Origin: Nitrospirota bacterium
Lineage (GTDB): Bacteria; Nitrospinota_A; UBA7883
Assembly: GCA_024275315.1 (NCBI GenBank)
Contig: JAJRZK010000030.1
Coordinates: 1 to 60,096, forward strand
DNA: 60,096 nt
Direction: 5' to 3'
The notes beneath the pieces were generated by a model. That model had not been told where the DNA came from. It did not search any database and saw nothing but the letters and a program-made list of their open reading frames with translations. Shown here piece by piece: positions 17,623 to 25,954 of the stretch. The translations under genes were made by a program, and so were the position numbers. Each line of letters begins with the position of its first letter. The first letter of the stretch is position 1.

Positions 17623-17988
17623 TCACGGAACGTAGCATTTTACAATATTGAGGAGGTTATCCAGCGATGGACCCTTGATGGGTTTGTTGACAAAACCGAC
17701 GGCTCCCAGGTTCATGCATTTTTTCTTGGTGGTTTCCTGGATGTCTGCGGTAACCATGATTACAGGCGCCTTGTTCCCCCGCGCGCGGAGTTCCTGCAAG
17801 GCGCTTACCCCGTCCAGGTCCGGCATCAGGATGTCCATTAGTATGCACGAAGGCTTGTTTGTCACGGCCTTGTCGATACCATCCTTGCCGTTGGTAGCTT
17901 CCAGTGTTTCGTAACCAGCCTTGGTCAACGCTCCTGTCAGGACTTTACGCTGAAACGACGAGTCGTCAACGATGAGAACCAGCGCCAA
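17623..17988 (-). CDS. Single-domain response regulator (CheY-like)
   Basis: A stand-alone receiver of 121 residues with the acidic pair D8-D9, phospho-acceptor D52 (ILMDILMPD), the conserved Thr in VTAD and Lys in NKPI. It has no output domain, so it acts by binding partners. I place the start at TTG 17986-17988, which has a perfect GGAGG five bases upstream and gives the standard MALVLIVDD beginning. The frame is open six codons further, but those codons overlap the binding site. It heads the receiver / CheC / diguanylate cyclase unit. Confidence 0.85.
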   Translation of the reverse strand: MALVLIVDDSSFQRKVLTGALTKAGYETLEATNGKDGIDKAVTNKPSCILMDILMPDLDGVSALQELRARGNKAPVIMVTADIQETTKKKCMNLGAVGFVNKPIKGPSLDNLLNIVKCYVP

Positions 17989-18077
17989 TTTTGCCTCCAA
18001 TAACACTCTTTAGCCGAAGCCACAGTCTATTAGGTGTGTGTATTACGTACAAGGGAAAAATTGTAAACAGGCGCATT

Positions 18078-18929
18078 TTAGCCGAATTTGTCCAACTTGT
18101 GAATTCTGAGCTCCGGATTGTCATATTCAGGCGCTATATCTTTCAAAATCCTGCCGTCGCCCGGCACTATCAAATCCGGAACAATATCAACCATGGGCAT
18201 GAAGACAAATTGTTGGGTGAGCAGTTGCGGGTGGGGAAGACATTCCCCTCCGTCGATCTTCCCGAAGACATCCCCGTACATCAGCAAGTCGATATCTATG
18301 GGTCTCGGGGCGAACTTGTCTTCTGTTCTTTTTCTGCCGACTATTTTTTCTATAAGAGCGATTTCGCCCCGCAGACCGAATATGTCTTTTTCTGTTCTTA
18401 TTTCCACTGCCATGTTGTGGTAATCAGGCTGTTTTTCCTTCACCCCCCACGCTTCAGACACATATACGGGGGAAAGCTTCAGAACATCGAACCGTGATCT
18501 TAAAAGGTCGAGCGCCCTGGATATGTGACGCTCCGGGTCTATGTTGCCCCCTATACCCAAAAACATCCTGCGTCCCAGGTTTTCCCTGATGATCCGGACT
18601 GATATGTTCCGCGAATTCCTGATGGCGCCTGGCTTGGAAACGGTTACCTGCGCCCGCATTACTCCTTTATGGCCCAGGCACAACGCCGCGATACGCTCTG
18701 CCATGGTCTCGATAAGAAAAAAGTCGCTGGGCTCTACGAGCTTTAGTATGTCCTTGGTGATGGATTTGTAGTTTACGGTAAGATCGATATTATCACTGAT
18801 GGCGGCAAGCGCCAGGTCGCAGTCCAGCTCCAGGCTGATCTGAACCTTCTGCCTGGTCTTTCTCTCCCAATCGAAAATTCCTATTACGCAGTCTATTTCA
18901 AGACAATCGAGAATAATTTTGTCTGCCAT
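18078..18929 (-). CDS. folK: Fused dihydroneopterin aldolase - HPPK (FolB-FolK)
   Basis: A single chain of about 283 residues joins two folate enzymes. Residues 1-115 are FolB-like (GIFDWERKTRQ, ETMAERIA, VTVSKPGAI with the catalytic Lys). The rest is 6-hydroxymethyl-7,8-dihydropterin pyrophosphokinase (MFLGIGGNIDPERHI, KFAPRPIDIDLLMYGD with its metal-binding Asp pair). Together they convert dihydroneopterin to the diphosphate needed for dihydropteroate synthesis. I use the ATG at 18927-18929; a GTG four codons upstream is also possible. Such fusions occur in scattered bacteria and fungi. Confidence 0.88.
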   Translation of the reverse strand: MADKIILDCLEIDCVIGIFDWERKTRQKVQISLELDCDLALAAISDNIDLTVNYKSITKDILKLVEPSDFFLIETMAERIAALCLGHKGVMRAQVTVSKPGAIRNSRNISVRIIRENLGRRMFLGIGGNIDPERHISRALDLLRSRFDVLKLSPVYVSEAWGVKEKQPDYHNMAVEIRTEKDIFGLRGEIALIEKIVGRKRTEDKFAPRPIDIDLLMYGDVFGKIDGGECLPHPQLLTQQFVFMPMVDIVPDLIVPGDGRILKDIAPEYDNPELRIHKLDKFG

Positions 18930-19091
18930 GGTTTTCGTCACTTAAGGTATGTTAATAATCACATGAAACTCGATGAGGAGCCGAACGCCACATCGCCATT
19001 ATGATATCATCAGAAATAGCTCAGTTCGACCAAGGTACATGATCTATTATCTGAAAGTCGCCGCGTTTCGTTTAGTAACCATTATGGCCGA

Positions 19092-19838
19092 ATGGTAACA
19101 TATATTATGGTCTCTCTGAACGCCGAGCTGAAATCGCTTATAAGAAACCTGGGCGCCGATCTGGTAGGGTTTGGCGACATTTCCAAAGGCGAAGAGCGCA
19201 AATTGCTTGCCAGTGAACTTGCGCATTTCACCGTAGCGATCTCCATGGCCGTCAGGCTCCAGCCCTATCCAAATCACAGGACACATAAGAAACAAAGAGA
19301 CGACCATCAAAAAACCATCGATAACATGCGGGAGAATGAAGATGTAATTCAACGACTTAATATGATATTGAAGAAAACCACGCAAAAACTGAAATCCTAT
19401 GGATACAAATATTTCGCTATTCCGCCGGTCCACAGCGCAAACGATCAAAGGTTCATCATGGCCTTGTACAACATGTTCCCGCACCGCACGGCGGCCACAC
19501 TGGCCGGTTTGGGATGGATCGGGAAAAACGGTATGCTGATAAACGGACAATATGGCCCGAATCTTGTCTGGGCTACAATATTGACCAACGCTCCGATCAT
19601 CACGGCCAGCCCGCAACTGGTCAGTCTTTGCGCCCGTTGCGACATATGCCAGAAGGCGTGCCCGGTGGGGGCTATAAAGGGGATAAACTGGAGCAGGGAC
19701 ATAGGAAACGACGAAGTGATAGATATTCGGGAGTGCGAAAAATATATGGAAACGAACAAAGCGAGGTTCGGCAGGCCGGTTTGCGGGATTTGCTTTATGG
19801 CGTGCCCTCTGGGCGCTAAAACAACACGTTCCGAATAA
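19092..19838 (+). CDS. Epoxyqueuosine reductase-like Fe-S protein
   Basis: This 248-residue protein resembles the Fe-S and N-terminal parts of QueG. It carries a first cluster motif CARCDICQKACP (C-x2-C-x2-C-x3-CP) and a second CGICFMACP near the C-terminus, both for [4Fe-4S] clusters. It is much shorter than true QueG (about 370 residues) and lacks its C-terminal extension, so tRNA modification is unlikely. Its place directly ahead of two MtaA-type methyltransferases, a corrinoid protein and a reactivase suggests electron delivery to a corrinoid; that is inference. No clear ribosome binding site marks the start; ATG 19107 is an alternative. Confidence 0.7.
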   Translation: MVTYIMVSLNAELKSLIRNLGADLVGFGDISKGEERKLLASELAHFTVAISMAVRLQPYPNHRTHKKQRDDHQKTIDNMRENEDVIQRLNMILKKTTQKLKSYGYKYFAIPPVHSANDQRFIMALYNMFPHRTAATLAGLGWIGKNGMLINGQYGPNLVWATILTNAPIITASPQLVSLCARCDICQKACPVGAIKGINWSRDIGNDEVIDIRECEKYMETNKARFGRPVCGICFMACPLGAKTTRSE

Positions 19839-19885
19839 GGTTTTACAATCACAACATCTGATTCTTATATACGAAAGGGATGATA

Positions 19886-20914
19886 ATGAACCCAAAACAG
19901 ACTGTTTTCAGTGCGATGGAAATGAACAAGCCACCCCGAGTTCCCGTCGCGCCGTTTGGTTGCGGAGTGTGGACAATCCATCGGTCGGGTACGACGTTTA
20001 AGACTCTTTCACAAGACCCGGAATTGATGGCCAAAACAAACCTGGAGATATATAAACAGTTCAAGCCGGACATCGTATACGTCGGTTCCGGCTATAACAA
20101 CCTGCACGCCGCCGCCCTGGGGGGGACCATAAAATACAGGGAGATAGGAGCGCCGGACCTGGAAGAGCCGTATATAAGCGACTTGTCGGACATAGACAAG
20201 CTGGATATAGGAAAAATACCGGACGACCCCGTCATACAGACCATCTGGGAAGCGGCCCGCATCGTGAAAAAAGAAATCGGCGATGAAGCGGTTGTCACCG
20301 TGACCGCGTGGGGGCCGTTCACACTCGCCGCCCAGCTCGTCGGTGTGGAAAAAATGATGAGAGCGACGTTCAAAAACAAGGAGTTGGTAAACGCCTCCTG
20401 CGATTTTGCCGTTAAAATGATACAAGCTATTTTCGGCCCGCTGGTGGATGACAAAACCATAGAACTGATTTCCATGGCCGACCCCACCGCGTCCGGCGAC
20501 CTGATATCCCGCAAACAGTTTGAAAAATTTGCATTGCCCTACATCCAGCAGATGACATCCTGGTCGAAATCGAAAGGCTCCAAATCGCTGTTGCATATCT
20601 GCGGCGATACGAATAATCGGCTGGACCTGTTGGGAGAGACCGGAGCCGACTGCATCAGCCTGGACCACAAGGTGGACCTTGCAAAAGCCAAATCCGAGAT
20701 CGGGAACAAAATATGCATAGCAGGTAATGTGAACCCTGTCCATGTTCTCGATCGGGGGAGCCTGGACGAGGTGAGGCGAGTTGTGGGCGAATGTCTTCAC
20801 GCGGGCGCCGAGGGAGGCGGGTTCATACTTATGCCAGGTTGTGATCATCCGCCCACGGTACCGGATGAGAACCTGAAGGTTTTTTACGACATGGCAAAAC
20901 AATATACGCGGTAG
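19886..20914 (+). CDS. Uroporphyrinogen decarboxylase-family methyltransferase (MtaA/CmuA-like), copy 1
   Basis: A 342-residue UroD-fold TIM barrel with the zinc-type ligands of cobalamin methyltransferases: His237-x-Cys239 (LLHICG) and Cys319 (MPGCDHPP). The family segment ADPTASGDLISRKQFEKF is also present. MtaA, MtbA and CmuA use this site to activate a thiol for methyl transfer to or from a corrinoid protein. I chose the second ATG because AAAGGG lies six bases upstream; the first ATG (19880) overlaps that site. It is adjacent to a second UroD-like gene and a corrinoid protein. True heme enzyme function is ruled out by the Cys ligands and context. Confidence 0.8.
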   Translation: MNPKQTVFSAMEMNKPPRVPVAPFGCGVWTIHRSGTTFKTLSQDPELMAKTNLEIYKQFKPDIVYVGSGYNNLHAAALGGTIKYREIGAPDLEEPYISDLSDIDKLDIGKIPDDPVIQTIWEAARIVKKEIGDEAVVTVTAWGPFTLAAQLVGVEKMMRATFKNKELVNASCDFAVKMIQAIFGPLVDDKTIELISMADPTASGDLISRKQFEKFALPYIQQMTSWSKSKGSKSLLHICGDTNNRLDLLGETGADCISLDHKVDLAKAKSEIGNKICIAGNVNPVHVLDRGSLDEVRRVVGECLHAGAEGGGFILMPGCDHPPTVPDENLKVFYDMAKQYTR

Positions 20915-20955
20915 TTGCGGAACTGCCGGAAAACAAAGCATAGGAGAAGCGATAG

Positions 20956-21987
20956 ATGACACACTCAACTTCAAGGGACAGAGTGCTTGGCATGTTAAGG
21001 GGGGAGAAGGTCCATCCTGTGCCCTGCTTTTCAGGGGTTGGCAACGTGACCACCAAAGGGCTGGACAAGCTCGGCTACCGTTTCGCCGACGTTCACAACG
21101 ACGCGAAGATGATGGCCGAAGCGGCGGTGACAAGCTGGGAGCTGTACGGTTACGAGTGTGTCGTGGTTCCCTTTGATCTTTGTATGGAGGCGGAGGCGCT
21201 GGGGTGCGCCATGAACCCGTACACCGAGACTGACGAGCTGTTATACCCGACCATCAAGGAAAAAAGCAAGCTGACCACGGAACAGATCAGGGAAGCGGCC
21301 AACCCCAGCCTGGTGACGAAAGGCAGGATTCCGTTGATAAAAGAGGCCGCCAGGATTGCCCGGGAAAAGGTTGGCGACCAGGTGGCGATAGGCTCATACA
21401 CCCTGGGTCCGTTCACGCTCGGTGGCCAGATCGGCGAGCTGGAGCCGCTACTGAAAAACGCGTTTAAAAAACCGGACGAGATGCTCGACTATCTGGACGC
21501 GTTGGCCGACGTTATAACAATCATCGGCAAGGAGCTGATGGAATCTGACGTGGACTTTATCTCCGTTCGTGAGATGGGCGCAACCACCGACGTCCTTTCG
21601 CCGCGGGTGTTCAGGAAGATCATCTGCGGTCCTTTGAAGAAAATCGCCAAGAGCCTGCCTTCTCCGAACATACTGCACATTTGCGGAATGGTCACGCCCA
21701 TTTTGCAGGATATGGTCGATTGCGGGTATGACGCCATCTCCATAGACTCCAAGACACCACTTAAAGAGGCGCGTGAAAAGCTGGGACCGGACGTGGTTAT
21801 CTGCGGGAACATAAACCCGTTTTCCACGCTGAACACCGGAGAGCCGCAAGAGGCGTATAACATCGCCGCGCAATGTGTGAAAGATGGCGCAAGTGGTGTT
21901 CACCCTGGGTGCGACATATGGCCCACGGCCAAACCGGAGAATATCGAAGCGATGATTAACGCGAGCAAGGAAACGGCGGTGGAATAA
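20956..21987 (+). CDS. Uroporphyrinogen decarboxylase-family methyltransferase (MtaA/CmuA-like), copy 2
   Basis: A second UroD-fold protein of 343 residues, clearly diverged from the first but with the same ligand set: His241-x-Cys243 (LHICG) and Cys319 (HPGCD). It begins MTHSTSRDRVLGMLRGEKVH, a typical N-terminus for the family. Two such proteins side by side suggest that one loads the corrinoid protein from a methylated substrate and the other unloads it onto a C1 carrier, as in two-methyltransferase systems. Which does which cannot be read from the sequence. It starts 41 bases after copy 1, with GGAG ten bases upstream of the ATG. Confidence 0.8.
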   Translation: MTHSTSRDRVLGMLRGEKVHPVPCFSGVGNVTTKGLDKLGYRFADVHNDAKMMAEAAVTSWELYGYECVVVPFDLCMEAEALGCAMNPYTETDELLYPTIKEKSKLTTEQIREAANPSLVTKGRIPLIKEAARIAREKVGDQVAIGSYTLGPFTLGGQIGELEPLLKNAFKKPDEMLDYLDALADVITIIGKELMESDVDFISVREMGATTDVLSPRVFRKIICGPLKKIAKSLPSPNILHICGMVTPILQDMVDCGYDAISIDSKTPLKEAREKLGPDVVICGNINPFSTLNTGEPQEAYNIAAQCVKDGASGVHPGCDIWPTAKPENIEAMINASKETAVE

Positions 21988-22004
21988 AATAACAAGATAA
22001 TGGG

Positions 22005-22077
22005 ATTGTTCATAAAGGTGACCCAACGCAGTGCCACGACTAGCAGTTTCAGTCTTGGAGGGCGCCTGGTGAACAGT
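22005..22077 (+). promoter_or_regulatory. Candidate structured leader before the corrinoid protein gene
   Basis: The 125-base gap here can fold. ATTGTTCA (22005-22012) pairs with TGAACAGT (22070-22077), AGG pairs with CCT inside it (22016-22018 with 22065-22067), and a small inner hairpin joins GACT (22038) to AGTC (22051). It does not show the cobalamin riboswitch core by eye. It could be a processing or regulatory element that sets corrinoid protein levels; this rests on pairing only. Confidence 0.25.
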
Positions 22078-22112
22078 CCCGATAAAAACTAACAAAAACA
22101 TTGGAGAAATCA

Positions 22113-22784
22113 ATGGACGCGGCCAAGAAAGAGGAATTACTTAAAAGACTGTCCCAAGGTGTGGTGGAGTTTGAGGATGACGAGGTAAAAGAGGCGGCGG
22201 AGGAATGGGTCGCCACCGGTGAGGACACGTATGACGCCATCTTTGACGGGCTGGTTACCGGCATGGAGGAGGTTGGCAGGCTGTTTTCGGCCCAGGAATA
22301 TTTCGTTCCGGAGATGCTCATGGCGGCGGATTCGCTTTATATCGGACTGGATATTCTAAAACCCCACATGAAGCAACGCGACACAAACGTGAAAGGGACA
22401 GTGGTTATCGGCACCGTGCAGGGAGACGTGCATGATATAGGAAAGAACATAGTAAAAATGATGTTCGACGTGGCCGGGTTCGATGTGTATGATCTCGGGC
22501 GCGACGTGCCGCTGGAGGATTTTCTCAAAAAGCAGTTGGAGACAAAGTCCGATATCGTCTGTCTTTCGGCCATGATGACCACCACGATGATGGGCATGCC
22601 GAAAGTTATCGAGATGATAAAGGAGAAGAATCCGAACTGCAAGATACTGATAGGCGGCGCACCCATCACCGATGATGTTGCGGGCAAATTCGGAGCCGAC
22701 GGAACCGCAAAGGACGCGTCCAACGCGCTCGAAGAGGCGGTCAAAATGGTCGTGGCGCTAAAAGACCTTCAAAAAAACAGCTAA
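22113..22784 (+). CDS. Corrinoid (cobalamin-binding) methyltransferase protein, MtaC/MtbC-like
   Basis: This 223-residue protein has a helical cap domain (about 1-90) and a cobalamin-binding Rossmann domain with the D-x-H-x2-G motif (D105-V-H107-D-I-G110), the histidine that serves as lower cobalt ligand. Later SAMMTTTM and LIGGAPITDD are the remaining cofactor-binding loops. It carries the methyl group between two methyltransferases. The ATG at 22113 has GGAG seven bases upstream; a TTG four codons upstream overlaps that site. Its neighbours are two UroD-type methyltransferases before it and a reactivase after it, a complete transfer set apart from a substrate-specific MtaB/MttB-type enzyme. 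Confidence 0.9.
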   Translation: MDAAKKEELLKRLSQGVVEFEDDEVKEAAEEWVATGEDTYDAIFDGLVTGMEEVGRLFSAQEYFVPEMLMAADSLYIGLDILKPHMKQRDTNVKGTVVIGTVQGDVHDIGKNIVKMMFDVAGFDVYDLGRDVPLEDFLKKQLETKSDIVCLSAMMTTTMMGMPKVIEMIKEKNPNCKILIGGAPITDDVAGKFGADGTAKDASNALEEAVKMVVALKDLQKNS

Positions 22785-22817
22785 AAACCCAGTATTAACA
22801 GGTCATACGTAGTAACC

Positions 22818-24797
22818 ATGAGCGAGCATACAGTTATTTTTCAGCCTTCGGGCAGGAGAGGCAAGATCAAGGAAGGTGAAACTCTGCTGGAGGCGGCCCG
22901 GTCCCTCGGTGTGGAGATAGAATCGATATGCGGAGAGAAGAAAACCTGCGGCAAATGCAAAGTGCAGGTGGAAGAGGGGTTTTTCGAAAAATACGGGGTC
23001 GATTCCAAAATGTCGAACCTGACAGGCTGGACACCTGATGAGGACAGGATGCTGAGCTCGGCCGAAAAAGAGAACAAATATCGGTTGTCATGTCTGGCGC
23101 ATGTGCAGGGGGAGTTGCTGGTTTTTGTGCCGGAGGAGTCCCGGGGTGGCCAGCAGGTTGTTCGCAAGAAAGCAGGCAAGCTCAAATACAAGCCCGATCC
23201 GGCGCTGGAGATCTTTTACATAGAAATGTCCGCTCCATCCCTGCATGACCCGGAGGATGATTTTTTGCGGGTAGCCAAGGCTTTGAAGGAGAAGCATGGG
23301 CGTGAAGTCGGGAAAATTGATATCTATTGCCTCAAAACCATGGCGGACACCCTGCGAAAAGCCAAGTGGAAGGTTACCGTTTTCGTATGGAACGACCAGG
23401 TGGTGCGGGTGGTCCCCGGCGAGGTGGAGAAATATTACGGCATAGCGGTGGATATCGGAACCACCACGGTGGCCGCTTATCTTACCGACATGAAAACCGG
23501 CAGGGCCGTCGCCGTCGATTCGAAGATGAACCCGCAGGTTATCTACGGCGAGGATGTCATGAGCCGCATCACTTACGCCATGCAGAACCCGGGTGTGGGG
23601 CTGGAGAAAATGAACGCCGCCATATTAAAAGCGTTAAACGAGCTTATCGGATCGCTGGTCGAGGAAATCGGCGTCACGAGAGACGACATCCTGGAGATGA
23701 CGCTTGTGTGCAACACCGCCATGCACCACATCCTGCTGGGGTTGAATCCGGAGCATGTTGGTGTGGCCCCGTTTCCCACCGCGATGGCGCCTGCGATGGA
23801 TATAAAGGCCCGTGACATGGGGCTTGACATAAACAAGTCCGGCAACATCCATATCCTGGCTAACGAAGCCGGGTTCGTGGGGGCCGACAACTGCGGTGTG
23901 CTTATCGCCGAGGAGCCGTACAACTCCGAGGAGACCGTGCTGGTCATAGATATAGGCACGAACGGAGAGCTGTTGTGCGGGTCGAAAAAGCTGGGGGTGG
24001 TCTCCTGCTCTGTCGCTACGGGTCCCGCTCTTGAGGGCGCCCAGATAAAGTTCGGCATGAGGGCGGCCCCGGGCGCCATTGAAAAAGTGGAAATAGACTC
24101 CGAAACCCTGGAGCCGCGCTACAAGGTGATAGGCAAAACGGATTGGCACACGCATATTCATGAGATCGACGCAAAAGGGATTTGCGGGTCGGGGATCATC
24201 GATGTGGTGGCGGAGCTTTTCCGCACCGGCATTATCGACAGGGGCGGCAGGTTCTCCAAACACGCGCCCACAAAACGCCTGGTCAAAGACCCGGACACCG
24301 GCCAGATGGAGTATATCCTGGCATACGAGCCGGAAACTTCCATCGGGAAGAATATTTCCATAACCCAGGGTGACGTAAGGGCGATTCAGCTGGCCAAGGG
24401 GTCGATCTACTCGGGGGCGGTGATCATGATGAAACGCCTGGGAATAGACAAGCTCGACAAGGTTATCCTGGCTGGCGCGTTCGGATCGCATTTGAACCAG
24501 TTTTCATGCATGTTCATGGGGATGTTTCCCGATGTGGACATCAAGAACGTCTACGCTGTCGGCAACGCCGCCGGTGATGGGGCCCGGCTTGTGCTGATCA
24601 ACAGGGACAAAAGGCGGGAAGCGGACGAGATGGCCAGGAAGGTGGAGTATCTCGAGCTTACGGTTTATGAGAATTTTGAAAGAGTGTTCATGGAAGCGAT
24701 GCAGTTTCCCCATATGACAGACTCTTTCCCGTCCATCCAGCATGTTCTCGACGAAATCCCGAACTGGAAAAAGATAGCCAAGGAGAAAAACGCGTGA
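22818..24797 (+). CDS. Corrinoid-activating ASKHA/ferredoxin protein (RACo-like)
   Basis: A 659-residue protein with an N-terminal [2Fe-2S] ferredoxin domain (C38-x5-C44-x2-C47, then C92), a middle linker domain and a C-terminal ASKHA ATPase-like domain. The ASKHA domain has phosphate loops IAVDIGTTTVAAY (about 209-221) and VIDIGTNGELLCG. RACo proteins reduce inactive Co(II) to Co(I) on corrinoid proteins, driven by ATP. Its position 33 bases after the corrinoid protein gene fits that role. The length matches the family (about 600-650). Confidence 0.88.
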   Translation: MSEHTVIFQPSGRRGKIKEGETLLEAARSLGVEIESICGEKKTCGKCKVQVEEGFFEKYGVDSKMSNLTGWTPDEDRMLSSAEKENKYRLSCLAHVQGELLVFVPEESRGGQQVVRKKAGKLKYKPDPALEIFYIEMSAPSLHDPEDDFLRVAKALKEKHGREVGKIDIYCLKTMADTLRKAKWKVTVFVWNDQVVRVVPGEVEKYYGIAVDIGTTTVAAYLTDMKTGRAVAVDSKMNPQVIYGEDVMSRITYAMQNPGVGLEKMNAAILKALNELIGSLVEEIGVTRDDILEMTLVCNTAMHHILLGLNPEHVGVAPFPTAMAPAMDIKARDMGLDINKSGNIHILANEAGFVGADNCGVLIAEEPYNSEETVLVIDIGTNGELLCGSKKLGVVSCSVATGPALEGAQIKFGMRAAPGAIEKVEIDSETLEPRYKVIGKTDWHTHIHEIDAKGICGSGIIDVVAELFRTGIIDRGGRFSKHAPTKRLVKDPDTGQMEYILAYEPETSIGKNISITQGDVRAIQLAKGSIYSGAVIMMKRLGIDKLDKVILAGAFGSHLNQFSCMFMGMFPDVDIKNVYAVGNAAGDGARLVLINRDKRREADEMARKVEYLELTVYENFERVFMEAMQFPHMTDSFPSIQHVLDEIPNWKKIAKEKNA

Positions 24798-24846
24798 TGG
24801 GAAACACCGATCCGTTCAGAAAATATGACCTGGTGAGGAAAAACAG

Positions 24847-25857
24847 ATGAAAAAACTTGGAGTGTGCGTGGTGGGGCTCGGTTTCGTGGGCGGGCAGGCT
24901 CATGTCCCTTCCATAAACAAGATCAAAAACGCCGATTTGATCGCCGTATGCGACATGAACGACAAGCTGGCGTCGAAATACGCCACGAAATACGGCTGTC
25001 GCAAATACCTTTCCACCGATGAAGCGCTCGCCGACCCCGGCATAGAAGCGGCGATCATAGCCGTGCCGACCCCGTTCCATCTGAGTGTGGCGCTCGAGTT
25101 TATCAACGCCGGAAAACATATCCTGCTGGAGATGCCCCTAGGCGTGAACATGGAGCAGACCGGGGAGGTGATAAGGGCCGCGGAGAAGGCGGGGGTGACG
25201 TTGATGCCGAGCCTCAACTTTCGGTTCGCCCCCATCTATACCCGTATCAAGGAGATGATCGGGAAGGAAAATGTCCTGGGCGAAGGTCCCGTGGCGATTC
25301 ATTACCGTGAATATATTTCCGCCAACCTCCTAGCGGCCCAGTGGCCTCCCGGTTCGTGGGCGTGGGACAAGGAAAAGTCCGGAGGACCCCTGTTTACCCT
25401 GTCGGTCTGGTCGATCGATCTTTTCAGATGGTTGCTCGGCTCCGACCTCAAGCAACTCCACGCGGTGGCCGAAAACCACAAGTTGCCCAAGTATGGAGGC
25501 ACACACGGATATACCGGCTACGCAGTCGCAGAGTTTGCTTGCGGGACAATAGCCTCGATGCAATATTCCGGTGGTGTCAGCGCCGGCCAGACGATGGTGT
25601 CGATGGAGCTTATCGGAGAGAACACCAATATCCTCACCGCCGTGGATACGCACACAATCAGGCTTAACACCGACGACCCGTTCGAGACAGTCTACAAGGT
25701 GGACGTGTCCGGGCCGAAAATGTGGGGACACTACCAGGAGGACGAGCATTTCGTAAACAGTGTCCTGGAAGGCAAGACACCCGATATTACCCCCGAAGAC
25801 GGCATGATAGCCACCGAGGCCGGTGTAAGGATCGCTTCGATGTACAGGAGTTTGTAG
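24847..25857 (+). CDS. Gfo/Idh/MocA-family oxidoreductase
   Basis: This 336-residue NAD(P)-dependent oxidoreductase has the Rossmann motif VVGLGFVGG (G10-x-G12-x2-G15) and the family segment LLEMPLGVN. The usual catalytic Lys of EKP is replaced by Met-Pro here, so the chemistry may differ. The C-terminal alpha/beta domain is complete. Family substrates are mostly sugars, inositols and sugar acids. It is 49 bases downstream of the reactivase gene and may act on the product left after demethylation, for instance a methoxylated polyol; that link is speculative. Confidence 0.8.
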   Translation: MKKLGVCVVGLGFVGGQAHVPSINKIKNADLIAVCDMNDKLASKYATKYGCRKYLSTDEALADPGIEAAIIAVPTPFHLSVALEFINAGKHILLEMPLGVNMEQTGEVIRAAEKAGVTLMPSLNFRFAPIYTRIKEMIGKENVLGEGPVAIHYREYISANLLAAQWPPGSWAWDKEKSGGPLFTLSVWSIDLFRWLLGSDLKQLHAVAENHKLPKYGGTHGYTGYAVAEFACGTIASMQYSGGVSAGQTMVSMELIGENTNILTAVDTHTIRLNTDDPFETVYKVDVSGPKMWGHYQEDEHFVNSVLEGKTPDITPEDGMIATEAGVRIASMYRSL

Positions 25858-25885
25858 CCGGACAAAAAGCGTGTCCGAAGGAGAA

Positions 25886-25954
25886 ATGAACGCCCGTTAT
25901 ACGGTCCTGTGGTATTCTCGGTATGAGTTCTACCTGAAAGCGCAAAGGAGGTAA
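25886..25954 (+). CDS. Possible 22-residue leader peptide coupled to the peroxiredoxin gene
   Basis: A short frame, MNARYTVLWYSRYEFYLKAQ followed by RR and a stop, lies in the gap before the peroxiredoxin gene. Its TAA overlaps the next start (TAATG), and AGGAG stands before its ATG with very short spacing. A small hairpin (CGGACA/TGTCCG, 25860-25878) precedes it. The peptide is rich in aromatic residues. The coupling geometry is suggestive, but chance is possible. Confidence 0.25.
   Translation: MNARYTVLWYSRYEFYLKAQRR

Noticed and set aside
18930-19091. Cobalamin riboswitch upstream of the corrinoid cluster
   Set aside because: I looked for the conserved core in this gap and in 19839-19885 and saw none.
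19092-19838. Calling this gene queG
   Set aside because: Cluster motifs fit, but the protein is about 120 residues too short and sits in a corrinoid cluster, so tRNA modification is not supported.
20009-21133. Long open frame on the minus strand (374 codons) across the UroD genes
   Set aside because: It is antisense to two conserved genes, has no family motif and lacks a ribosome binding site; codon bias of the plus-strand genes explains it.
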